This document shows, piece after piece, positions 1 through 7,054 of a stretch of DNA of 10,819 nucleotides; position 1 is the first letter of the stretch; the number at the start of each line of letters is the position of its first letter. The translations under genes and the position numbers were made by a program. The notes under the pieces are model-generated. The model saw only the letters and a program-made list of their open reading frames with translations. It was not told the DNA's origin and ran no database searches. Where the stretch lies: contig JAJYGS010000092.1 of the NCBI GenBank assembly GCA_021785055.1, forward strand, positions 1 through 10,819. Reading direction: 5' to 3'. This DNA is from Nitrospirota bacterium. Its GTDB lineage: Bacteria; Nitrospirota; JACRHJ01.

Positions 1-333
1 GCCCTGTTCCGGAAGCAGCGCGTGTTCTATGCCCATCCTGCCTACCTCGAAGTAGTTCGTCAGGCCGTGCTCTTTTGCGAACTCCCGCAGGAGCTTCGAT
101 TGCTCGGCGGAGGCAATGTCCTTGTTAGGAGTGAAGTGATCCGGCACAAGGACGATGCGCGTCTTGTCGAATACCTTCTTCGCCCCGGCCTTTCGGAATT
201 CCTTGATCGAAATGGGCGCGGTGATGTCGTTCGCCAGCACCACGTCCACCTTGGCGTTTATCAGTTCTCCCGGCGCGACCTCTTTCTTTTTGCAGTGGGC
301 CGCCAGGATTTTTTCTGTAACAGTCATCGGCAT
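1..333 (-). CDS. leuC: 3-isopropylmalate dehydratase large subunit (LeuC), 5' part only
   Basis: LeuC with LeuD isomerises 2-isopropylmalate to 3-isopropylmalate in leucine synthesis, using a [4Fe-4S] cluster. The frame is open from an ATG at 333 to the window edge, giving the first 111 residues of a family of usually about 420 (the shorter HacA/LeuC2-like type). Visible family blocks are NDITAPISI near residue 35, DHFTPNKD with the following SAEQSK near 65-78, and GIEHALLPEQG at the edge. The cluster cysteines lie further on and are not in the window. The start at 333 is chosen because AGGAGG (345-350) sits 11 nt upstream; an in-frame ATG at 327 is the alternative. It lies 42 bp after the leuA stop and is probably co-transcribed with it, so it should share the T-box control. 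The identification is secure; the subtype is inferred. Confidence 0.93.
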   Translation of the reverse strand, partial: MPMTVTEKILAAHCKKKEVAPGELINAKVDVVLANDITAPISIKEFRKAGAKKVFDKTRIVLVPDHFTPNKDIASAEQSKLLREFAKEHGLTNYFEVGRMGIEHALLPEQG

Positions 334-375
334 AATAACGAAAACCTCCTTATATTTAAGCAGTTGATGTTATCA

Positions 376-1989
376 TCACTCGCACATCTTTTCAACCGTT
401 TTTTCGCCCCGCTTCTTAAGGTATACAAGCTTGTTAAGGGCATTGATATACGCCTTAGCGCTTGCGACGATTATGTCCGTATCAGAGCCCTGGCCCATCA
501 CCGTAAAATTATCCTCCCGCAGGCGCACCACGACCTCGCCCTGCGCGTCCGTCCCGCCGGTGATGGCCTTCACCTCGTATGCGAGCATCAGGCTTTCGGT
601 CCTGGTTATCTTCGCTATAGTTTTAAGCGTGGCGTCCACCGGGCCGTCGCCCGTCCCGGTCTTCTTTCTGCTGCGCCCGTTGATTTTCAGTTCAACGTCC
701 GCCTGCGGCTTAGCATCAGTCCCGCCGACAACATAAAGCTTTTTCAGCTCGTATACGTCACTTACCCGGAATTCTTCCGCAATCAATGCCTCCAGGTCAT
801 CGTCGAATATATCCTTCTTCTGGTCGGCGAGCTTCTTGAAACGCTCAAATATCCTCTCAAACTGTTCCTCAGTTACAATATGTTTTGTCAAATCTCTTTC
901 TCTTGGTTCCTTTTCTCCAGGATGAATCATTGCATAATCTTCGAAAAAGGCATAACCTAACTGCCTGTATCTTTCCCTTAAGGCATGCCTCCCCGAATGC
1001 TTGCCCAGAACAAGAGAACTCTGCGCAAGCCCCACCGACTCAGGCGTCATAATCTCGTACGTAGATTTCTCCTTCAGGAACCCGTCCTGGTGTATGCCGG
1101 ACTCGTGCGCGAAGGCGTTCGCGCCGACTATGGCCTTGTTCGCCTGCACGGTCATCCCGGTTACATTTCTGACAAGGCGCGACGCGGCCATAATTTCCTC
1201 CGTAACGATATTCGTCCGCGCCTCGAAATAGGGCTCGCGCGTCCGGAGCGCCATGACGATCTCTTCCATCGCCGCGTTGCCCGCGCGCTCCCCGATGCCG
1301 TTAATGGTGCATTCAATCTGTCCGGCGCCGCTCAAGACCGCCGCCAGAGAATTCGACACCGCAAGGCCAAGGTCGTTGTGGCAGTGCACGGAGATTACCG
1401 CCTTATCGATGTTCGGGACGCGGTCGAACAGATTTTTAATCCGCTCCGCATACTCCTGCGGAATGGCGTAGCCTACCGTATCCGGGATGTTGATGGTCGT
1501 GGCGCCGGCAGAAATCGCCGCCTCGACTACCTTGCAGAGATAATCGATATCCGAGCGCGTGGCGTCCTCAGCCGAGAACTCCACGTCGCCGGTATATTTT
1601 CTCGCGCGCTTCACCGCCGCGACAGCCATGTCCAGCACCTGGTTACGGTCCTTCCTGAGCTTGAATTTCAGATGAATGTCCGAGGTCGCAAGGAAGGTAT
1701 GTATGCGTCCGCGTTCGGCAGGCTTTATGGCCTCCGCCGCACGGTCTATGTCCTTGTCCGTAGTCCGCGCGAGCGCGCATATCACCGGCCCTGATACCTC
1801 CTGGGCGATGCGTTTTACCGCCTCGAAGTCCCCTTCCGATGCAATCGGGAACCCGGCCTCGATAATGTCCACCTTCATCCTGGCCAGCTGCCGGGCGACC
1901 ATCAGCTTCTCGTCGATGTTCATGGAGCAGCCGGGGGACTGCTCGCCGTCCCGAAGGGTCGTATCGAATATTTTTATGATGCGGGACAT
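376..1989 (-). CDS. leuA: 2-isopropylmalate synthase (LeuA)
   Basis: LeuA condenses 2-oxoisovalerate with acetyl-CoA, the committed step of leucine synthesis. The 537-residue protein has the HMGL-like barrel with FDTTLRDGEQSPG (residues 8-20; Arg13 catalytic, Asp14 metal ligand), HCHNDLG (202-208; His202 and His204 metal ligands) and GIGERAGN (231-238; Asn238). The C-terminal LeuA dimer/regulatory domain runs from about 415 to the end and contains VVGGTDAKPQADVEL and GTGDGPVDATLK, so leucine feedback is expected from the family. A charged segment around residues 347-372 looks like an insertion of about 20 residues relative to usual LeuA. The start at 1989 (ATG) has AAGGAGG 6 nt upstream. The longer GTG start at 2016 lies in repeat-like DNA and is rejected. 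It is preceded by a promoter and T-box and followed by leuC. Confidence 0.97.
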   Translation of the reverse strand: MSRIIKIFDTTLRDGEQSPGCSMNIDEKLMVARQLARMKVDIIEAGFPIASEGDFEAVKRIAQEVSGPVICALARTTDKDIDRAAEAIKPAERGRIHTFLATSDIHLKFKLRKDRNQVLDMAVAAVKRARKYTGDVEFSAEDATRSDIDYLCKVVEAAISAGATTINIPDTVGYAIPQEYAERIKNLFDRVPNIDKAVISVHCHNDLGLAVSNSLAAVLSGAGQIECTINGIGERAGNAAMEEIVMALRTREPYFEARTNIVTEEIMAASRLVRNVTGMTVQANKAIVGANAFAHESGIHQDGFLKEKSTYEIMTPESVGLAQSSLVLGKHSGRHALRERYRQLGYAFFEDYAMIHPGEKEPRERDLTKHIVTEEQFERIFERFKKLADQKKDIFDDDLEALIAEEFRVSDVYELKKLYVVGGTDAKPQADVELKINGRSRKKTGTGDGPVDATLKTIAKITRTESLMLAYEVKAITGGTDAQGEVVVRLREDNFTVMGQGSDTDIIVASAKAYINALNKLVYLKKRGEKTVEKMCE

Positions 1990-2008
1990 TAAATGCCTCC
2001 TTATATTC

Positions 2009-2080
2009 ACCCTCACCCCCTGCCACTCTCCCGTAAGGCGAGGGGTTAAGGTATGTCATTCTGAGCGAAGCGAAGAATCC
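2009..2080. repeat. Dispersed-repeat-like DNA between the T-box terminator and leuA
   Basis: Two stretches here look like interspersed repeats rather than leader sequence. One is a C-rich/G-rich block at 2009-2045 (CCCTCACCCCC ... CTCCCGTAAGGCGAGGGG). The other is at 2055-2080, with core GAGCGAAGCGAAGAATC. I recognise both as motifs that recur between genes in many environmental bacterial genomes, but I cannot count copies here. They lie inside the transcribed leader, after the terminator and just before the leuA ribosome binding site (1996-2002), so they lengthen the leuA 5' UTR. The whole stretch 2003-2162 has no convincing reading frame. Boundaries are approximate. Confidence 0.5.
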
Positions 2081-2162
2081 GCTTTTCGATTAGCCAAGCG
2101 CGCAGGCCGACAGGGATCGCCTGAAGGCCATGCACCTCATTTTTGTACATCTGCCCATAATT

Positions 2163-2204
2163 AAAAAACCCCCGCCCATTACTTGATAAAGTAAGGGACG
2201 AGGG
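2163..2204 (-). terminator. T-box intrinsic terminator
   Basis: The hairpin arms are CCCTCGTCCCTTACTT (2204-2189) and AAGTAATGGGCGGGGG (2184-2169), with loop TATC and a run of six T (2168-2163). Pairing is nearly full, with one mismatch and two G-U pairs. The 5' arm overlaps the sequences that would pair with the T-box (AGGG with CCCT; CGGGGG with CCCTCG) to form the antiterminator, so the two folds exclude each other. Confidence 0.93.
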
Positions 2205-2369
2205 CTATAAACTTCCCCCGCGGTACCACCCTAATTCATCCCGCTACTTACGGGATGCGCTTGATTTGACGCGGCTCCGAGGCGAGTTCAACGCGGCTGA
2301 CGGCTCCGGTTCGCACCATCCACCGGCTCTCTCAAGCCCGCCCGCGCCTACTACTCCTCTTCTCAGCCG
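2163..2369 (-). promoter_or_regulatory. T-box riboswitch, leucine (CUC specifier), upstream of leuA
   Basis: A T-box leader binds uncharged tRNA and chooses between antitermination and termination. On the minus strand Stem I runs 2369-2271, with base pairing CGGCT (2369-2365) to AGCCG (2276-2272) and GAGG (2359-2356) to CCTC (2282-2279). The distal arm carries AGAGAGCCGGTGG and GGTGCGAACCGG, the classic AG-bulge and distal-loop signature. The specifier loop reads TGAACTCG, giving codon CUC (2286-2284), leucine. Stem III is CATCCCG/CGGGATG (2257-2251, 2243-2237) around loop TAAGTAG. The T-box proper, AGGGTGGTACCGCGG (2232-2218), has TGGT (2228-2225) to pair with the ACCA end of tRNA-Leu. Only about 13 nt separate Stem I from Stem III, so there is no room for the usual Stem II/IIA-B elements. 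Uncharged tRNA-Leu should permit leuA transcription. Class and specifier are confident; the mechanism is from the family. Confidence 0.95.
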
Positions 2370-2372
2370 TTA

Positions 2373-3092
2373 TTATTGCGTCCTCATCTTAACCCGTCTT
2401 TTTCGGAATGTCAATACCCACTCCGTCAGCGCCCAGGCGACGTACGCCACGCTTAAGGAAAACAGCACCACCGGCGGGTTCAGCGCTACTGCGACAAGGA
2501 TGACCACAGCCACAAGAAGCATCCAGAACGGGCGCCTGTCCCGGACATTGAGTTCCTTTAAGCTATGGAACCGGACGGTACTTATCATCAGAAGCGCAAC
2601 TACGTAAATCATTACAAGCAGAAGGTAATTCCTTGACGGAAGGCCGTCGATGACGTCGCTCCAGAAAATTACGAAGGTGGCCAGCACCGCCGCGCCGCCC
2701 GGTATGGGAAGGCCGGTAAACCATTTCTTCTCTGAACCCACCATCTGCACGTTGAAACGCGCAAGCCTCAGCGCCCCGCATACGACGAACGTGAAAGCGC
2801 CAACCCATCCCAACCGTCTGAACGGCATCAGAGCCCATATATAAAACATAACCGCCGGCGCGACACCGAACGAAACCAGGTCTGAGAGCGAATCCAGTTC
2901 CACCCCGAACCTGCTTGTGGACTTGGTAAGCCTCGCCACCCAGCCGTCGAGGGCGTCGAATACCGCAGCGGTAAGTATGGCCCAGGCGGCCTTGTCAAAG
3001 TCGCCCTTTATGGATGCGACGATTGAGAAGAAGCCGAAGAACATCCCGCCGACCGTGAGGAGGTTCGGGAGTATGTAAATTCCTTTCCTCAA
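2373..3092 (-). CDS. pssA: CDP-diacylglycerol-serine O-phosphatidyltransferase (PssA)
   Basis: PssA joins CDP-diacylglycerol and serine to make phosphatidylserine in the inner membrane, the substrate for the neighbouring decarboxylase. The 239-residue protein carries the full CDP-alcohol phosphotransferase signature: D46-x2-D49-G50-x2-A53-R54-x8-G63-x3-D67-x3-D71. It has several hydrophobic membrane segments (for example about 9-27, 72-90 and 155-175) and a basic C-terminal tail ending KRRVKMRTQ. This is the integral-membrane PssA type, not the E. coli peripheral type. The start is a TTG at 3092 whose last two bases are shared with the psd TGA stop, implying translational coupling. The N-terminus RKGIYILPNLLTVGG matches family starts, supporting this choice. 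The 3' end contains the leuA promoter. Confidence 0.94.
   Translation of the reverse strand: MRKGIYILPNLLTVGGMFFGFFSIVASIKGDFDKAAWAILTAAVFDALDGWVARLTKSTSRFGVELDSLSDLVSFGVAPAVMFYIWALMPFRRLGWVGAFTFVVCGALRLARFNVQMVGSEKKWFTGLPIPGGAAVLATFVIFWSDVIDGLPSRNYLLLVMIYVVALLMISTVRFHSLKELNVRDRRPFWMLLVAVVILVAVALNPPVVLFSLSVAYVAWALTEWVLTFRKRRVKMRTQ
2386..2414 (-). promoter_or_regulatory. Sigma-70-type promoter for the leuA T-box leader, inside pssA
   Basis: TTGACA (2414-2409), a 17-nt spacer and TAAGAT (2391-2386) make a near-consensus promoter. It lies within the last codons of pssA. Transcription would begin near 2379, about 10 nt before T-box Stem I, which is the right place for a T-box leader. This would let leuA-leuC be transcribed independently of the ilv operon, as well as by read-through. 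The match is read directly from the sequence; activity is inferred. Confidence 0.75.
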
Positions 3093-3730
3093 ACGAGCAC
3101 CCCGACGATGGTTTCGCCAGCCTTCGTTTTGTCGCCCGGCTTGACTTTAACTTCGCTCCCCGGCGGAAGATATATGTCCAGCCTGGAACCGAACATGATA
3201 AGCCCGAACCTCTCCCCGCGCCGGAGGGTATCCCCAGGCCTTGCCCAGCAGACTATCCGGCGCGCGACAAGGCCTGCAATCTGGACAAACATGATATTGC
3301 CGCCATTTTCCGTTTCCATGACAAGAGCGTTCTGCTCGTTGTCGAGCGAGGCCTTGTCCCTGTTCGCGGAGATGAACTTTCCTTTATTATAATGTATCTC
3401 CGTTATCCTTCCGCTCTCAGGCATACGGTTTACGTGGACGTTGAAGACGCTCATGAATATGGATACCTTCACGGCGCGGCGCTTGAGTATCCTCGGCTCA
3501 TCCACCTCGCCCACGTAAATCACCGTCCCGTCCGCCGGCGAAACGACCAGATTCTCGCCTGTCGGCGGACGGCGCTCCGGGTTGCGGAAAAATGATACGG
3601 CAAAAACGGTTAAGGCCGTCATTACAAAGGCGGCCTTATACCATCCGGCTATCCAGAGGGCTGCCGTGATCGCCGCGAATACGCCGATTACCGGCAGACC
3701 CTCAAGAGCGATTATACTGTCGTGTCTCAA
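3089..3730 (-). CDS. psd: Phosphatidylserine decarboxylase proenzyme (Psd), short type
   Basis: Psd converts phosphatidylserine to phosphatidylethanolamine. The 213-residue protein has one or two N-terminal hydrophobic segments (about 11-30 and 33-48), then FFRNPER (47-53), SPADG (64-68), FMSVFNVHVNR (92-102) and NEQN (131-134). The MFGSRLD motif (179-185) marks self-cleavage between Gly181 and Ser182, with Ser182 becoming the pyruvoyl group. The length fits the short, archaeal-like PSD-A class rather than the about 300-residue E. coli form. The start is a TTG at 3730, one base after the ilvC stop. I see no clear Shine-Dalgarno site, and no better ATG or GTG lies nearby, so coupling to ilvC translation is likely. 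The function is secure; the exact start is moderately supported. Confidence 0.94.
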   Translation of the reverse strand: MRHDSIIALEGLPVIGVFAAITAALWIAGWYKAAFVMTALTVFAVSFFRNPERRPPTGENLVVSPADGTVIYVGEVDEPRILKRRAVKVSIFMSVFNVHVNRMPESGRITEIHYNKGKFISANRDKASLDNEQNALVMETENGGNIMFVQIAGLVARRIVCWARPGDTLRRGERFGLIMFGSRLDIYLPPGSEVKVKPGDKTKAGETIVGVLV

Positions 3731-3731
3731 T

Positions 3732-4751
<1,020 letters not shown>

Positions 4752-4782
4752 TTTCCGCTCCTCTCTTTCGGTTATAATAAAC

Positions 4783-5265
4783 TCAGCTTTTCGCTTCCCT
4801 TGCTATCGCGACCTTGCCCGTGCGGACGACCTCTTTTATCCCAAGAGGCTTCAGCAGGTCTATTATCGCATCCAGTTTCTTCTCGTCTCCGGTTACCTGA
4901 ATAGTATAAGTCTTGGCCGATGAATCTACTATGACGCCCCGGAATATCTCCGCCACGCGGAGCGTCTCCGCCCGGTGCTCCGTCTTGGGCTGGACTTTTA
5001 TCAGCATCATCTCGCGCTCGACGTGGTCGAATTCGGTCAGGTCCGTTACCTTTATCACGTCGAGGAGCTTGTTTAACTGCTTCGTTATCTGTTCAATGAT
5101 GTTATCGTCTCCTGAGGTGACGATAGTCATCTGCGAGACGGTCGGGTCGAGCGTCTGGCCGACGGAGATGGACTCGATATTATACCCGCGCCCTGAAAAA
5201 AGCCCGGACACGCGTGAGAGAACGCCGAACTTGTTTTCCACCATCACGGAGATTATATGGCGCAT
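4783..5265 (-). CDS. ilvN: Acetolactate synthase small (regulatory) subunit
   Basis: This is the regulatory partner of the IlvB catalytic subunit; it raises activity and usually confers valine inhibition. The 160-residue protein starts with an ACT domain (about 2-76): RHIISVMVENKFGVLSRV and GLFSGRGYNIESI. Asn11, Gly14 and Asn29 are present at the positions known to contact valine in E. coli IlvH, so valine feedback is predicted. The second half (about 78-155) is the usual C-terminal domain with EREMMLIKV. Length and layout match the IlvH/IlvN family. The ATG at 5265 is one base after the ilvB TGA, with a GAGGGGG ribosome binding site inside the end of ilvB, so the two are translationally coupled, as expected for subunits of one enzyme. 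The symbol ilvH is equally used. Confidence 0.96.
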   Translation of the reverse strand: MRHIISVMVENKFGVLSRVSGLFSGRGYNIESISVGQTLDPTVSQMTIVTSGDDNIIEQITKQLNKLLDVIKVTDLTEFDHVEREMMLIKVQPKTEHRAETLRVAEIFRGVIVDSSAKTYTIQVTGDEKKLDAIIDLLKPLGIKEVVRTGKVAIAREAKS

Positions 5266-5266
5266 G

Positions 5267-7042
5267 TCACATCCCCCTCTTCGCGCGGACGCACCTGCAT
5301 TTGAGTTCCTGTTTCACGGTCTTGCATATCAGTTTTTCGCCCGGAGGGCAGTCAGGCGGCCTGAAGAGCATCTCGTTGATTGCCGCCCCGGCAGGCACCA
5401 TCGGATAGACCTTCTCCGTCTGGTCGCATACAAAGTCCATAAAGGTCGGCCTCTTTACCTTTATCGCCTCCCGTATGACGCCCTCAACGTCCGAGGGCTT
5501 CTGCGCCCTCAGGCCCACCGCGCCGTAGGCCTCGGCCACCTTCACGAAATCCGGCGTCCCGGTGAGGCAGGTGGATGAGTATCTTTTCTGGAAGAAAAGC
5601 TCCTGCCACTGCCGCACCATGCCGAGGAAGCAGTTATTGAGTATGGCGACCTTCACCGGAAGGTTGTGCAACACGGCGGTCGAGAGTTCCTGGATGTTCA
5701 TCTGTATGGAGCCGTCGCCCGCGATGTCGAATACAAGCTTGTTCGGGAAAGCGAACTGTGCGCCTATCGCCGCCGGGAAACCGTATCCCATAGTGCCGAG
5801 GCCGCCGGAGGAAATCCAGGTGCGGGGCTTTTTGTATTTGAAGAACTGCGCCGCCCACATCTGGTTCTGGCCGACTTCCGTCGCGATGATGGCGTCGCCC
5901 TTTGTTATCTCGTAAATCTTTTCCACAACGAACTGCGGCTTTATCACGTCTCCCTGCTCGTAGTCCATCGGATGCTCGGCCTTCCAGTCCTCTATCCTGT
6001 CCAGCCAGACCTTCCGGTGCGGGTTGACATGCTCGCCCGCATCGTGCATGGCCTTGTTCAGGTCCTTAAGCACGTTCTTAACGTCGCCGACGATAGGCAC
6101 GTCCACGCGCACGTTCTTGCGGATGGAGGTCGGGTCGATGTCTATATGTATTATCTTGGCGCCCGGCGCGAAGTCCTCGACGCGCCCGGTAACCCGATCG
6201 TCGAAGCGCATCCCGATGGCGATGAGCAGGTCGGACTCGTGCACGGCCATGTTGGCGAAATACGTCCCGTGCATACCGAGCATCCCAAGCGAGAGCTTGT
6301 GGTCTCCGGGGAAGCCGCCAAGGCCCATCATGGTCATCGTGACCGGGAGCTTCGCCGCCTCGGCGAATTCCTTAAGCTCCGCCGCCGCTCCGGAGCTGAT
6401 AACCCCTCCGCCGGCGATTACGACGGGTTTCCTGGATTTAGATATTGCGTCCGCCGCCTGCTTTATCTGCCAGAGGTTCCCCTTGAAAGTCGGGCGATAG
6501 CTCCGAAGCTCCACCTTCTCCGGGTATTTGAAGTCCGCCTTCGCGACGGTAATGTCCTTCGGCAGGTCTACGAGCACCGGCCCGGGCCTTCCTGTGGAGG
6601 CGATATAAAACGCCTCCTTTATCGTCCTTGCCAGGTCGCTTACGTCCTTGACAAGGAAGTTATATTTCGTGCACGGCCTGGTTATGCCGACTATGTCCGC
6701 CTCCTGGAAGGCGTCGTTCCCGATGAGCATTGTCGGCACCTGCCCCGTCAGAACCACCATCGGGATAGAGTCCATGTAGGCCGTGGCAATGCCCGTAACG
6801 GTATTGGTCGCGCCGGGGCCGGAGGTGACAAGGCACACGCCGGGCTTGCCGCTTGCGCGTGCGTATCCGTCCGCGGCATGGGCCGCCCCCTGTTCGTGCC
6901 GTGTAAGGATAAGCTGGATGTCCTTTTCATCGTAGAGGACGTCGAAGATATTTAATACCACCCCTCCCGGATAGCCGAAGATGTATTTCACGCCCTCACG
7001 CCTCAGGGACTCAATCAGTATCTGCGCGCCGGAAAGCTTCAA
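5267..7042 (-). CDS. ilvB: Acetolactate synthase large (catalytic) subunit
   Basis: IlvB is the ThDP-dependent enzyme that condenses pyruvate with pyruvate or 2-oxobutyrate, the first common BCAA step. The 591-residue protein has the catalytic Glu50 in TRHEQGAAHAADGYARA, SGPGATN (74-80), the FAD-binding middle domain (about 190-340), and the ThDP/Mg motif from GDGS (442-445) to LNN (468-470). LGMVRQWQ (473-480) follows, with the Trp of the herbicide-binding site at 479. Usual family proteins end soon after MVPAGAAINEML; here an extra tail of about 30 residues contains four cysteines (565, 573, 582, 584), including KCRCV. The start is a TTG at 7042, chosen because AAGGAGG lies 7 nt upstream and the residues after it match family N-termini. 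It lies 12 bp after ilvD. Confidence 0.97.
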   Translation of the reverse strand: MKLSGAQILIESLRREGVKYIFGYPGGVVLNIFDVLYDEKDIQLILTRHEQGAAHAADGYARASGKPGVCLVTSGPGATNTVTGIATAYMDSIPMVVLTGQVPTMLIGNDAFQEADIVGITRPCTKYNFLVKDVSDLARTIKEAFYIASTGRPGPVLVDLPKDITVAKADFKYPEKVELRSYRPTFKGNLWQIKQAADAISKSRKPVVIAGGGVISSGAAAELKEFAEAAKLPVTMTMMGLGGFPGDHKLSLGMLGMHGTYFANMAVHESDLLIAIGMRFDDRVTGRVEDFAPGAKIIHIDIDPTSIRKNVRVDVPIVGDVKNVLKDLNKAMHDAGEHVNPHRKVWLDRIEDWKAEHPMDYEQGDVIKPQFVVEKIYEITKGDAIIATEVGQNQMWAAQFFKYKKPRTWISSGGLGTMGYGFPAAIGAQFAFPNKLVFDIAGDGSIQMNIQELSTAVLHNLPVKVAILNNCFLGMVRQWQELFFQKRYSSTCLTGTPDFVKVAEAYGAVGLRAQKPSDVEGVIREAIKVKRPTFMDFVCDQTEKVYPMVPAGAAINEMLFRPPDCPPGEKLICKTVKQELKCRCVRAKRGM

Positions 7043-7054
7043 TTCACAACCTCC

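Noticed and set aside
22..960. Long open frame on the plus strand
   Set aside because: It lies opposite leuC and leuA, which have clear family motifs and ribosome binding sites; the translation resembles no family and is a shadow of codon bias.
1990..2016. Longer leuA start (GTG at 2016)
   Set aside because: It adds nine residues encoded by repeat-like DNA, and the ATG at 1989 has an ideal AAGGAGG 6 nt upstream.
5666..6955. 429-codon open frame on the plus strand opposite ilvB
   Set aside because: An antisense shadow of ilvB; no start signal and no recognisable domain.
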